Shown: piece after piece, positions 1-9,649 of the stretch
Layout: every line of letters begins with the position of its first letter
Position numbering within the stretch: the stretch's first letter is position 1
Source of the DNA: Pedobacter terrae
Lineage (GTDB): Bacteria; Bacteroidota; Bacteroidia; Sphingobacteriales; Sphingobacteriaceae
Length of the DNA: 64,000 nucleotides
NCBI RefSeq assembly: GCF_900100705.1
Contig: NZ_FNCH01000022.1
Location: 30,403-94,402 of the forward strand
Direction: 5' to 3'
Position numbers and translations under genes: made by a program
Notes under the pieces: generated by a model
The model's database searches: none
What the model saw: the letters and a program-made list of their open reading frames with translations, nothing else
What the model was told of the DNA's origin: nothing

Positions 1-1375
1 GAACAGAAAACTTAAAAAAGCGGATATCACTTACATATACATCTGGTACACCATGGCCATTTCCGTTTAAAAATCCCAGTTTTAGCGGATTAGAATTTAC
101 CAACGAGCCTGAACCGGTAATTTCGAGCTCATTATTAAAGGTACCATTGGTATAGGTACGCACAAACCGCTGGCCATTACGTACCTCTATCTTTGCTGTT
201 AAGTTTGTCCATTTCCCTTTGGCAAAACTTCCGCCCCTGCATTGGTGATAATCATCATCTTTAGTACCGCGCCATTCAAAATACCAGTAATCTTCTTCTA
301 AATAAATTACCCAACCTACACTTGGGTGGCCTCCGGACCATTCGTTACGTTTACCTAAAATACTTGGCCAGAAAAATTTGTCTTCGTTCTTTTTAACCTT
401 TAACTCAATGGTTACCTTTGTCGTGTCGTCTATGTTGTAAACATTGGCATCTGCTGCATCAACCTGCGCCCTCACATCTTCACCCTTAAAGCGGATGGTT
501 TTACCTAAGTACCTGTTACCGGTAAATGGCTTTGTTAAAATTCGTTTGTTGTAGGTTGGCGCATAATAAATTACAAATGAATTTGCTTTGGGCTGGCTAA
601 AAATAGTCTGATCATCAGCATTTGCCGGTAAGGTATATTGTCCACCTGCACTTGATGCAATAACAACCAGCCATTGCTCATTGTTATAATTAGGCCTTTT
701 CTTTAGTGCAGCAAGGAGTTCACCCACACTGGTATCAAATTTTTCTATTGCTGCTTTGTATGCTGGAAAAGAAACATCATATCCGGATGCTGCTCCTGCT
801 GCATTAACCCCTGTAAAGTGGCCGACTATAACTGAGGCCGTATCGCTGCTGATGTTGCTGATTAGACCAGCTTTAACAGCATCATCATCTGCCACCAAAT
901 TACTCGCATCAGCCCCTGTATTTAACGATTTAAAAACTGCTGAAGGGGTATAGGTAACAATTTTCGATTTTGCGCTTGCCTCTTTAATCCGGTTAAAGAT
1001 AATGGGGTAATTCTGCAGATCGTTATTCGTTAATGCATCATTGGTAACCTTATGTTTTTCCTTTTTAACCCCGGTTAACATATTTGCCCAATTGCTTGCG
1101 TTTGAGTTTGCATCAGGATCACTTAAACCAACCCAAGTGTAGATGGCGTGCGGTAAAATTGCATCGATATTTGGTGTATTGGCATCTAAAACGGATTGCC
1201 CCCTGGCGCCATCAACCACTAAATAAAGTACCTTACGGTTTCCGTATTTAACGGTTGTGGTATCATTTGCATTCTTATCCCCGATTGTTCTTTCGAATTC
1301 TTTATTACAGGAAAATATGGCTGTAGTAGTGATTGTTGCGATTAAGCCAATCAATAATTTATATTTTTTCATCAT
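1..1375 (-). CDS. DUF4983/LamG lipoprotein with degenerate alkaline-phosphatase-fold domain (partial, C-terminus missing)
   Basis: About 458 codons are visible; the 3' end lies beyond the left edge. A lipoprotein signal ends at a lipobox (AIFSC, Cys23), so an outer-membrane or surface lipoprotein is expected. Residues ~48-300 resemble the alkaline phosphatase/nucleotide pyrophosphatase superfamily (LYLVVDGARG; NWANMLTGV; AAIEKFDTSVGELL), but the usual DxxGH metal motif reads NAAGA (191-195) and the usual SDHGG reads SSAGG (~241-245). I infer it is catalytically dead. The C-terminal part (~300 on) looks like a LamG/DUF4983 jelly roll (GHPSVGWVIYLEEDYWYFEW; DVYVSDIRFFKF). It is the last visible gene of the nine-gene run, 36 bp after its upstream neighbour. 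ATG at 1375 or 1372 is possible because the two are adjacent. Likely role: surface ligand binding. Confidence 0.8.
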   Translation of the reverse strand, partial: MMKKYKLLIGLIATITTTAIFSCNKEFERTIGDKNANDTTTVKYGNRKVLYLVVDGARGQSVLDANTPNIDAILPHAIYTWVGLSDPDANSNASNWANMLTGVKKEKHKVTNDALTNNDLQNYPIIFNRIKEASAKSKIVTYTPSAVFKSLNTGADASNLVADDDAVKAGLISNISSDTASVIVGHFTGVNAAGAASGYDVSFPAYKAAIEKFDTSVGELLAALKKRPNYNNEQWLVVIASSAGGQYTLPANADDQTIFSQPKANSFVIYYAPTYNKRILTKPFTGNRYLGKTIRFKGEDVRAQVDAADANVYNIDDTTKVTIELKVKKNEDKFFWPSILGKRNEWSGGHPSVGWVIYLEEDYWYFEWRGTKDDDYHQCRGGSFAKGKWTNLTAKIEVRNGQRFVRTYTNGTFNNELEITGSGSLVNSNPLKLGFLNGNGHGVPDVYVSDIRFFKFSV

Positions 1376-1411
1376 ACTCATCTTAATTTATATTGTGGTT
1401 AGCTTAATCTA

Positions 1412-3034
1412 TTATTCGATGGTTACCCTAATGATGTGATATAATGGTAAATTATCAAAACGATAAAATTCTCCAATTAACAATAATGCTTTTTTACCAT
1501 CTGCCGATTTGGTTTCGATCACATCAGATAAGCCACCAGTAAAAGGACCGGTAGAATTGTATCCTTTTGCCAGTGTTCCTGTTGGTGTTAATACCATAAA
1601 ACCATTTCTGGTAACGTTATTATATTTTATAAAGTTCCCGCTCGTTACAATTAATCCATTGTTAAGCTGCTTGGCAAAGCCAGGAAAACCACCCTCAAAT
1701 GATTTGGGCGCAAATGTCTCATCTAAAGTTCCATTATCATTTAAAACCGCTATACCAAATGCTGGTTTACCATTGTATTGGCTAAAGGTCCCAGTAATTA
1801 CATATTTTTTTGTAGTGGCATTATACGTACACGAACTTATGGTATTATCCGCGCCTGAGCCGGGGGTAAAAGAAGGATCGATGTTTCCATCAGGGTTTAA
1901 ACGAACGATACGATTGGCTGGTTGACCATCAAACGTATTAAAGCTACCAAATACCACCAGTTTTTCCATTTTCTCTGCATCGGTATGCATATAACTGTCG
2001 ATATTTCCATTTCCACTTTCTTTCCCTTTATTGGTTGTAGTGTTAAAACGAAATGTTTTATCCAGGCTACCATCTAAATTAAAGCGCAGAACCTGGCGAA
2101 TATCTGTACTATCCAATATTACCGTATCTCTTGATAAATCATAATTAAACTTATCGTAAGTTCTTTTTACGTAAAACCTAAAATTACCTGTTGCTAAAAT
2201 TTTTCCCTGATGGGCATATAAACGGTTGATATAACCATTTGTACCACCGTTAAACCTTGGAAACCATTTCTGCGTAACCGTATCGGTAACCGTTGGCTTT
2301 CTTTTCGTTTGGATTTTTACCGTATCTATTGCTCCGGTGGTGAATAAACTGGTAATGTTGCTGATATTTTCGGTACGCTGGTTAAATCCGCTAAAACTAC
2401 CCGCAATAATAAAGCGACCACCAATTTCCAAAACCCTATATAATGGACCATTAGCGCCCTTTCCAGTACGGAAAGTACGATCGTATTCTCCATCAATGGA
2501 TGTTCTGGCAATCCGGTTGATTGGAACCACTCCACCTTTATTATCAAAGTTGGTAAAGTTACCTACAACGATCGCTCTTCCATCAGGCATTTCGTAAAAC
2601 TGACTTACATAACCATTGGTACCCGCTGTAGCTTTAAAAGTAGGATCGATCTGAATGAGTCCCTTTACGGTAAAAGTTGGACCAATAAATAACTGATCGC
2701 CAATAGCGATGGAAGTTACGCCCGTACTTCCGCTTTCTGGAACCTTAACTGTAATTTCTGTAGCCGTTACACCTACTACCTCGGCCTTTTCTCCGTTAAA
2801 CATAAAGGTTAACTGATCTTTATATTTATCAAAGCCGGAAGCTTTGATGACTACAGAGGTACCTACAGTTCCAACCGCAGGAACGGGGACATCGGTTTGT
2901 GAAATGGCCACCCCTAAAGGCGATTTGGCATCAGCATAGGGGTCAGGAATCACATCTTCCGCTTTTTTACATCCTTGAAAGCTTAAAGCAATCAAAGTAA
3001 TTATTGTGAGTATAAATTTAATTTTTTTCATCAT
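1412..3034 (-). CDS. DUF5008-type lipoprotein with IPT/TIG domain and delta-60 repeats
   Basis: 540 aa. A signal peptide ends in a lipobox (ALSFQGC, Cys22). Residues ~38-125 form an IPT/TIG-like Ig domain (GTSVVIKASGFDKYKDQLTF, ending in FTVKG). The rest carries repeated delta-60-like units, each with a G-x-x-D-x-x-F motif and a conserved GxF: DGEYDRTF, DGSLDKTF, DGNIDPSF, NGTLDETF, with IAGSF, VFGSF, VTGTF and VTSGNF between them, which suggests a beta-propeller. The length and N-terminus fit Bacteroidota DUF5008 proteins. No catalytic motif is seen. It sits 30 bp after the fasciclin gene and 36 bp before the DUF4983 gene, so it is probably a surface-exposed accessory lipoprotein of the same operon. 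Confidence 0.8.
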   Translation of the reverse strand: MMKKIKFILTIITLIALSFQGCKKAEDVIPDPYADAKSPLGVAISQTDVPVPAVGTVGTSVVIKASGFDKYKDQLTFMFNGEKAEVVGVTATEITVKVPESGSTGVTSIAIGDQLFIGPTFTVKGLIQIDPTFKATAGTNGYVSQFYEMPDGRAIVVGNFTNFDNKGGVVPINRIARTSIDGEYDRTFRTGKGANGPLYRVLEIGGRFIIAGSFSGFNQRTENISNITSLFTTGAIDTVKIQTKRKPTVTDTVTQKWFPRFNGGTNGYINRLYAHQGKILATGNFRFYVKRTYDKFNYDLSRDTVILDSTDIRQVLRFNLDGSLDKTFRFNTTTNKGKESGNGNIDSYMHTDAEKMEKLVVFGSFNTFDGQPANRIVRLNPDGNIDPSFTPGSGADNTISSCTYNATTKKYVITGTFSQYNGKPAFGIAVLNDNGTLDETFAPKSFEGGFPGFAKQLNNGLIVTSGNFIKYNNVTRNGFMVLTPTGTLAKGYNSTGPFTGGLSDVIETKSADGKKALLLIGEFYRFDNLPLYHIIRVTIE

Positions 3035-3064
3035 TTAATTTATTGAGGTAAAACCAGTTACGAC

Positions 3065-3805
3065 TTATTTTGAGGAATTAGAAGACGCTAAACCACTAAA
3101 ATATACGTCACTAAAAAAATCACTCTCGTTAAAGCCAAAATAAGCACCACCTCTTGTATCATTATAGGCTAAAGTGTGTACCACGCCATTGGTAGGTTTT
3201 ATATCAGATGATGCTACCTTATTAATATACCAATTATCATTAGGCTTTGAAGGATCAGGAATATAGGTCAGATTTAATTGGCGGTACCCGATGTATTTGA
3301 TATTGTTTGCAGTAGCATAGGTTACCCCGATATTTGAGATATTGCCTCCAAAAGAATAATACAAACCACCCGGATATACACTCTTCACATCAAAATCGAT
3401 CTGCTGATAATCCTTCAACCGGTTTACGCCTTTAAACATGTAGCGCTGCAGATATCTCTTCCAGATTAGCGGACTAATCTGATCCAGCGTTTTAACCGTG
3501 TCCTTTCCGGCGTAAAAAAGAAAATTATTTAATCCATCGGTTCTGATTGTTCCAATTGTTTTTTTAATTACCTCATCATCAGGTGCAAAAAAAGTAAAGT
3601 CTTCATTAGAAAAGGTGCTTTCCATACCCGCCAGTTTTACAATTTGGGCTATGGTATCAAACGGCACTTTTTTAGCCTGTAAATATTGAAGCATGTTCCC
3701 ATTAAAATTAGGATTGGCCAGGCCTCCATCGCGATAATATTCATCTCGTTTACAAGCATTTAACAACAGCAGTAAAGCAGCACAAGCAAAAATTAGCTTT
3801 TTCAT
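3065..3805 (-). CDS. Fasciclin-domain lipoprotein (second copy in the operon)
   Basis: 246 aa from the ATG at 3805, chosen because MKKLIFACAALLLLLNAC is a compact lipoprotein signal preceded by AAGAGAT; the ATG at 3850 would overlap the SusD stop at 3822. A FAS1-like fold begins near residue 35 (MLQYLQAKKVPFDTIAQIV, then DFTFFAPDDEVIKKTI) and ends with the typical 'asn-gly-val-val-his' element (TNGVVHTLAY). FAS1 domains mediate adhesion or ligand contact. It follows SusD by 16 bp, mirroring the order SusC-SusD-fasciclin seen again upstream. Family assignment is firm, the ligand unknown. Confidence 0.85.
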   Translation of the reverse strand: MKKLIFACAALLLLLNACKRDEYYRDGGLANPNFNGNMLQYLQAKKVPFDTIAQIVKLAGMESTFSNEDFTFFAPDDEVIKKTIGTIRTDGLNNFLFYAGKDTVKTLDQISPLIWKRYLQRYMFKGVNRLKDYQQIDFDVKSVYPGGLYYSFGGNISNIGVTYATANNIKYIGYRQLNLTYIPDPSKPNDNWYINKVASSDIKPTNGVVHTLAYNDTRGGAYFGFNESDFFSDVYFSGLASSNSSK

Positions 3806-3821
3806 ATCTCTTTTATTATAA

Positions 3822-5342
3822 TTAATTACCCCCATTAACCCAGTAATCATTCAGTTTCATAAATGGGTTATTGTTTAGCGCATTTTGGTTAATGGGCCAG
3901 GTCCAGGCACCACGACTAAATTTATCGGATGTGAGCACGTTGTAAGAATACTGGCTGTTCAAGATTCTCTTCGTTCTAACTAAATCGAAGTAATGATGAC
4001 CTTCGCCGATCAGCTCTCTTGAACGTTCGTAAAAGATAAATTCTTTAAGATCTCCGTTTGAGGAGGTATACGGAGAAGCACCAGCGCGCGCTCTTACCAG
4101 ATTAACCAACCTTATGGCCTCAGCATCTTCATCTATATTGGCAAGCGCTTCTGCTGCCAGCAGGAGTTCTCCTCCATACCTAAAAATCATAAAGGTGTTA
4201 TCTGGGTTGGCATCTTCCTCTCCTACTATAAAAGAGTTTTTGGCATATTTTAATAACATAAACTTACCATTGTCAGCAAAAATGTCTTCGTTAAACCAGG
4301 TAGTGATCCTTTTATCACTTCCATCCTGAAAAAGTTTTTGCATATACTCTCCCCTGTAATAAGCAAAACTTACGCGGTGGGTATACTCTGGTCTTTTGTA
4401 CGGGTAATGCAAAAACATATCGGCAATAGGTGCAACGTTAAGTACAGCATCTCCATAATTTATACTCTGATAAAATTCGAACAAACTTTCATCTGAACGC
4501 CCTTTAATCACTGTTGACCAATCTGAAATAGGCAATAACCGATAGGCGTTACTGGCAACCAATTCTTTTCCTAAATCTGCAGTAGCCTGATAATATTTTT
4601 TGGCATTAGCACCATCAAAACCTGCATTCCACATATTCATCTCCATCATTAAGGCAATGATACTGCCCCTACTTGCGCGAACACCTTTCAAAGCGGGATC
4701 ACTATAAGTAAATGGAATTTGATTTTTATAACTGTTTAAATCGGCAATACACTTATTTAATACGGATACAAAATTTTCGCGGGGTAAGGATGTAGAATGA
4801 AAAGCATCAGTATAATAAACTACATCGCCAAATAACCGCACCATGGTAAAGTAACAAAGTGAGCGAATAAATGCAGCTTCAGCTTTAAATTGTCCTTTTT
4901 CTGTATCAGTGATGCCCGGAACACCCTCATCTAATTTTGCAATCAGGATATTGGCGCCCTGAATGGCCCTATAGTAACCGGTCCAATCTGTTATTCTGTC
5001 AAAATTGTAATAGTCCCAGGGTTGTCCTCTTCTGATCAGGTTTAACAGATCGTTTCTACCCAAAAACTCCACATATTCGCGGGACGGGGCATTATCAGAC
5101 TGGCTTTCGTGCAATACCTCGCCCGATCTGTATTCTCCAACTGCACCAACATAATGTGTTTCGTTTATTTTGCTGAAAACAATCCTCGACAGATCATAAA
5201 TATTGGCAACAACATCCTCTTTAGTCTGGAAATAATTGTTTCCGGTTAATTTATCTAAAGGCTGTACGTTTAAAAACTTTTTACATGAAGGCAGGCAAAA
5301 ACATGCTGCAATAACCAAAGTGTAAATAATAACTTTTTTCAT
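3822..5342 (-). CDS. RagB/SusD family nutrient-uptake outer-membrane lipoprotein
   Basis: 506 aa. Lipoprotein signal with LPSC lipobox (Cys20). SusD hallmarks: NYFQTKEDV near the N-terminus, the TPR-rich middle (EAAFIRSLCYFTMVRLFGDV, ~155-175), and a C-terminal block (FIFYERSRELIGEGHHYFDL; WPINQNAL). SusD proteins form the extracellular lid over a SusC barrel and capture ligand. It starts 11 bp after the SusC stop, so the two are translated together. The substrate cannot be told from the sequence; absence of glycosidases nearby argues against a classical polysaccharide locus. Confidence 0.95.
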   Translation of the reverse strand: MKKVIIYTLVIAACFCLPSCKKFLNVQPLDKLTGNNYFQTKEDVVANIYDLSRIVFSKINETHYVGAVGEYRSGEVLHESQSDNAPSREYVEFLGRNDLLNLIRRGQPWDYYNFDRITDWTGYYRAIQGANILIAKLDEGVPGITDTEKGQFKAEAAFIRSLCYFTMVRLFGDVVYYTDAFHSTSLPRENFVSVLNKCIADLNSYKNQIPFTYSDPALKGVRASRGSIIALMMEMNMWNAGFDGANAKKYYQATADLGKELVASNAYRLLPISDWSTVIKGRSDESLFEFYQSINYGDAVLNVAPIADMFLHYPYKRPEYTHRVSFAYYRGEYMQKLFQDGSDKRITTWFNEDIFADNGKFMLLKYAKNSFIVGEEDANPDNTFMIFRYGGELLLAAEALANIDEDAEAIRLVNLVRARAGASPYTSSNGDLKEFIFYERSRELIGEGHHYFDLVRTKRILNSQYSYNVLTSDKFSRGAWTWPINQNALNNNPFMKLNDYWVNGGN

Positions 5343-5353
5343 AATAAATATTT

Positions 5354-8300
5354 TTAGTTGCCTGTATTAAGTTCTAAGTTTAAACCAATGTTGTAGGTAC
5401 GTGGTACAGGGTAACCGTTAGAAATGTCGCGACCTAATGCGGTTACGTTTTCTGGATTTGGACCACTATACTTAGAAAATGTGATTAAGTTATTGGTAGA
5501 ACCAAAGATCCTTAAATTGGCTAATCCGTACCTGCGGATCAGCTTCTTATCGAACATGTAAGACAGCGTTAAATTATTAATTTTCAGGTAGCTACCGCTT
5601 TCCTGCCATAAGGTTTGATCGGCTCTTAGCGGTTGAATATTCCCATACCGGGCAAAATCATAAGGGTATGGGTATTTAGCCACATCACCAGGACGCTGCC
5701 AGATATTTAAATCGCCTAACGGCACTACGGCATTTAATGCATAAGGATCTCTCATGATGGCAATACGATCAGCAAGTGCATTATTTAAGATTGTTCTATC
5801 GGCTGTGTAACTGGCATACACGTTTAAGCCCCACTTTTTATACCTCATGGTGAGGGATAAACCGCCTGTAAACAAGGGTTGCGAGTTTCCGGTAATTTCA
5901 TAATCTCTGCCATCCAGAATATAGTCGCCATTTACATCTTTCAAAATCGGGTCTCCACCGTAAAAGAAAGTATTGTTGGTTTGATACCTCTTTCCGGTAA
6001 CCGGATCTACCGGTACATCTGCATCTGTTCTGTAAACGCCCTGGTTAATCCGTAAATAGTTTGACAGGGTATTTCTGCCTACACGGAAAACATTATGCTG
6101 CAGATAACCAGAACCATCAAAGCGGATATACTGTCCGTTATACTCTTCAGGCAATTTTAACAGCACATCGCGGTTATACGCACCGTTTATGGAAAAAGAT
6201 AAATCGAAATCCTTACTGGTAACGGCTTTTACAATTAAGTTTACCTCGGTACCATAGTTGGCGATACCCAAATCGTTACTTGCCAGTTTATTAAAACCTG
6301 TAGTATTTGATAAAACACGATCGAACAATAAATTATCTACCTTTTTGAAATAACTATCTACAACGATCGAGAATCTATTCAGGAAACCAATATCAAAACC
6401 AATGTTGTATTGACTTGTGGTGGTTGGCTTTAAAGCCGGGTTTGGAATTAAATCGTAATCGATACCAATGGTTTGCGTGTTGTTGTAATTTCCATTCAGG
6501 TTATAAATACCATAAATACTCTGAAGATTACCTGTAGGTACAATATTTTGACCCCACGTTAACCTTAAACTACCATAGTCCAGCCATTTTTGATCAATTA
6601 ACCAGTTTTCTTTATTAAAATTCCACCTTAAACCTACTGAAGAGTTTTTAGAATATGGATTTTCTAAACCACTTGATGAAGTACCATCTAAACGGTAAGA
6701 GAACTCGGCTACATATTTTTTATCGTAATCGTACGATAGTGATCCTGCAAAAGAGGCAATTGTAGCATTTTTATAACTACTTAACACCCCGCCTCCTCTT
6801 GAGTAATAACCATCGTAACCGAGCGGCCCCTGAAGCTGATCATTTGGAATTCTTTCCTGCCTGCTTATGGATGATTGGGCACCGATTTTATAAATTTCGT
6901 TAAATGTATTGATAAAGAAATTATGCTTATCGCCCAATGTTTTAGCGTAGGTAATTGCATTCCTATTATACAACTGGAAATTTCTGCCGTTATAATCATA
7001 AAGCTTGGCAAATGATCCATTGGCCGCAGCTGGTGTAAATGTGGTTTCGGTATCTGAAGTATAATCGTAACTCAAGGTGGAAGATGCTGCCAAACCTGGT
7101 ATAAATTCGTAACGGGCATCGATATTTGCCCTTAAATTTCTGGAGTTATTATCATTCAGCGTTTGCAGAGCAGATAATACCCCACCAGAAGCCTGGTAAA
7201 AAGACGGAGGCGGTAAAAGTGTTGATGCCTGACCGTTTGCAGCTACCCCTGATTGAAGTAAGCCGGCACCGTTACCTTTATTCTGTTTTCCTACAGAGCC
7301 ATTAACGAAACCGAAAAATCTAAATTTATCATTCGGTTTAAACTCCATGTTCATATTTAAATTGTAGCGATTATAGCCCGTGTTTTTAATTACTCCTTTT
7401 TCGGCATAATAGCCCATATTGGCCTTGTAATTAAATTTCTGGTCGCCACCATCTAAAGCCAGGTTATGACTCTGGTTAAACGTAGTTTGATAAAATACAT
7501 CCTGCCAGTCGGTAGAATTATTCCAGTACGCATTTAAACTATCTGCAAGAAAAGGTGTATTGCTAATTCCCCTGATCTGATTGATATTTTCTGCGTTTAA
7601 TATAATTTGCTGAATTTTTAACTGACGTTCAGAATTACCTCCTAATGTTTCGCGTAATTTAGGCGGAGCATTAACGAAGAAGTTCGATACATATTTAATA
7701 CGCGGCACTTTAGAGTTACCTCTTTTAGTGGTGATGATGATTACCCCATAAGCACCTCTGGATCCATACATGGACGTTGCCTGTGCATCTTTCAGGATCT
7801 GGATGTTTTCAACATCTTCCTGAGGGATCAGCGAAAGTGGACTCACACCAGGACCTTGTGTTTGAAAACCAAACTCTGCTGCTCTATCTGCATCTAAAGG
7901 CACACCATCTATAATATACAATGGCGATGTAGGTTGTAAAAATGAATCGTTACCACTACCTGAAATGCTTAAACTGGATAAACCCCGAAGCTGTACCGAT
8001 CCCCTAAAACCTGGTGCACCGGTATTATTCTGGATATTTAACCCCGGCACTTTACCCTGTAAAAGGGTTTCAATGTTTGATACCGGAACATCCGAAACAT
8101 CTTTACCGCTAAGCACCGTTACCGATCCAGCAGCTGTTTCTTTTGGCCTGTTTTGGTAAGCTACAATAATCACATCATTCAAATCTTTACGGTTCTCGCT
8201 AATGGTAACCGTAATATTGGTTTGACCGGTAATTTTGGCCGATGCGGTATTGTAACCTAAAAATTTAAACAATAGTGTTCCGCCAACAGGTACGTTAACC

Positions 8301-8500
8301 GAAAATTTTCCATCGCCATTGGTCTGCGTTAAGCCTTTATTAGTGCTTTGCAAAACAACTGAGACGCCTGGCACCCCCTGTTTGGTATCTTTATCGAGTA
8401 CCGTGCCATTTACAATAATATTTTTTTCTTGTGAATAGGCATTCGTACAACATATTATACATACAATAAGTAATGTATATAAAAGTATATTTCTTTTCAT
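5354..8500 (-). CDS. SusC/RagA family TonB-linked outer-membrane transporter (second SusC of the operon)
   Basis: 1048 aa from the ATG at 8500. A TTG at 8521 extends the frame but abuts the previous stop, and the signal peptide (MKRNILLYTLLIVCIICC...AYSQ) starts at 8500. After it come a carboxypeptidase-D-like regulatory domain (~28-105: VNGTVLDKDTKQGVPGVSV), the plug (~115-250; PLYIIDGVPL and ILKDAQATSMYGSRGAYG) and the beta-barrel, ending in PRTYNIGLNLEL. There is no N-terminal STN domain, so it is not expected to signal to a FecR protein. TonB-driven uptake of a ligand captured by the adjacent SusD is the known family role. Confidence 0.95.
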   Translation of the reverse strand: MKRNILLYTLLIVCIICCTNAYSQEKNIIVNGTVLDKDTKQGVPGVSVVLQSTNKGLTQTNGDGKFSVNVPVGGTLLFKFLGYNTASAKITGQTNITVTISENRKDLNDVIIVAYQNRPKETAAGSVTVLSGKDVSDVPVSNIETLLQGKVPGLNIQNNTGAPGFRGSVQLRGLSSLSISGSGNDSFLQPTSPLYIIDGVPLDADRAAEFGFQTQGPGVSPLSLIPQEDVENIQILKDAQATSMYGSRGAYGVIIITTKRGNSKVPRIKYVSNFFVNAPPKLRETLGGNSERQLKIQQIILNAENINQIRGISNTPFLADSLNAYWNNSTDWQDVFYQTTFNQSHNLALDGGDQKFNYKANMGYYAEKGVIKNTGYNRYNLNMNMEFKPNDKFRFFGFVNGSVGKQNKGNGAGLLQSGVAANGQASTLLPPPSFYQASGGVLSALQTLNDNNSRNLRANIDARYEFIPGLAASSTLSYDYTSDTETTFTPAAANGSFAKLYDYNGRNFQLYNRNAITYAKTLGDKHNFFINTFNEIYKIGAQSSISRQERIPNDQLQGPLGYDGYYSRGGGVLSSYKNATIASFAGSLSYDYDKKYVAEFSYRLDGTSSSGLENPYSKNSSVGLRWNFNKENWLIDQKWLDYGSLRLTWGQNIVPTGNLQSIYGIYNLNGNYNNTQTIGIDYDLIPNPALKPTTTSQYNIGFDIGFLNRFSIVVDSYFKKVDNLLFDRVLSNTTGFNKLASNDLGIANYGTEVNLIVKAVTSKDFDLSFSINGAYNRDVLLKLPEEYNGQYIRFDGSGYLQHNVFRVGRNTLSNYLRINQGVYRTDADVPVDPVTGKRYQTNNTFFYGGDPILKDVNGDYILDGRDYEITGNSQPLFTGGLSLTMRYKKWGLNVYASYTADRTILNNALADRIAIMRDPYALNAVVPLGDLNIWQRPGDVAKYPYPYDFARYGNIQPLRADQTLWQESGSYLKINNLTLSYMFDKKLIRRYGLANLRIFGSTNNLITFSKYSGPNPENVTALGRDISNGYPVPRTYNIGLNLELNTGN

Positions 8501-8521
8501 AATATTAACTTTATTGATCAA

Positions 8522-9613
8522 CTATTCGTTAGCAAATTTTGGGTTCTCATTTTTGAAATGAAAGACGATTTCCCAGTCGCCGGCCTTGTAAATAGCGAAA
8601 TCGACACCGAAACTGCCCACGGTACGTGTACCCCCAAAACCAAGCCTGGAGTAACTCAGCTCTGCTTTTGCCCTCGATCCGCCCCTGGCGTAAGAGGTAG
8701 GGATTTCTACCAATGGAATAGGATAAGCAACATCATATTGAACATACTTGTCGGTTTTTTGGATATTGAAACCATGGATCATTTTATCCCAAACTGTTTC
8801 ATTGAAAAACTTCGGATCAATCGGTAAAGAATCTGTGCCCAAAACTACAATGCGTAACGAATGTCCATTACCGCCTGAAGTTAGCGGACGGATATATACA
8901 ACTGCATCCTTTTTTTCATTGTTGCTCACTAGGTTTAAACTTGAAGTTGCACCAATTACATTATTTAGATAAGGGCGGATGTAATCTCTGCGTTTTTGAT
9001 CGAACGGAAAGTTAGGATCAGGAGCAGGCAAACCGGTATAGGCATTAAAATCATTCGATGGCTCGTACGGGCGCTCTCTGAAAGGCCTGATCTGAAAATC
9101 TCTGATCAGACGCTCGCCACCCGTATTTTTAACTTTTACATCAAAAAAGCGGGTATCCTGAGAAAAGTTGGTACTATCAGTAGGGCGCGGTTTTAATATC
9201 TGGTTAGTTGCAGATGGCCATAAGATGAACTCACCTGATGAACGTATTTCGAATATGGGATGCGTTTCGATTTTTCTTTTAGCCTCAATTTCAGCCAGAC
9301 TTTTTTCCAAGCCGGTATAAGGTGCTGTCCATACATAAGTTGGTGCTGTGGTAAAAAGATCGCTCACTGGCTTTCCATCACCAAACCTCACGTTTACAAT
9401 TTCGAACGTGATCGGATTGGTTGAATTATCACTGTTAAAGCCACCAATAAGGTTAGTTCTACCGATTATAGGCTCCAGAATTTTATTACTAAAATTCACG
9501 TTGTTGCTCATATAATCTTTCTCATCAGGTAAATCGAAAATCTTTTTACAGCTGCTAAAAAGGGTTACAGTAAGTAAAAGGAGCGCAAAATATTTATATA
9601 TGATCAATTTCAT
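8522..9613 (-). CDS. DUF5007-type lipoprotein
   Basis: 363 aa from the ATG at 9613, which gives MKLIIYKYFALLLLTVTLF then SSC as lipobox; ATG 9646 and GTG 9649 are in-frame alternatives with an unlikely long N-region. The body starts DLPDEKDYMSNNVNFSNKIL and contains an all-beta pattern with no catalytic motif. Size and N-terminal pattern match the uncharacterised DUF5007 family as I remember it; a profile search should confirm this. It lies 36 bp after the fasciclin/F5-8C gene and 21 bp before the second SusC, so it is probably a surface lipoprotein of the same complex. Confidence 0.7.
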   Translation of the reverse strand: MKLIIYKYFALLLLTVTLFSSCKKIFDLPDEKDYMSNNVNFSNKILEPIIGRTNLIGGFNSDNSTNPITFEIVNVRFGDGKPVSDLFTTAPTYVWTAPYTGLEKSLAEIEAKRKIETHPIFEIRSSGEFILWPSATNQILKPRPTDSTNFSQDTRFFDVKVKNTGGERLIRDFQIRPFRERPYEPSNDFNAYTGLPAPDPNFPFDQKRRDYIRPYLNNVIGATSSLNLVSNNEKKDAVVYIRPLTSGGNGHSLRIVVLGTDSLPIDPKFFNETVWDKMIHGFNIQKTDKYVQYDVAYPIPLVEIPTSYARGGSRAKAELSYSRLGFGGTRTVGSFGVDFAIYKAGDWEIVFHFKNENPKFANE

Positions 9614-9649
9614 CGGGCTATTTATTTTAATGTTTTTATTTCCCATCAC

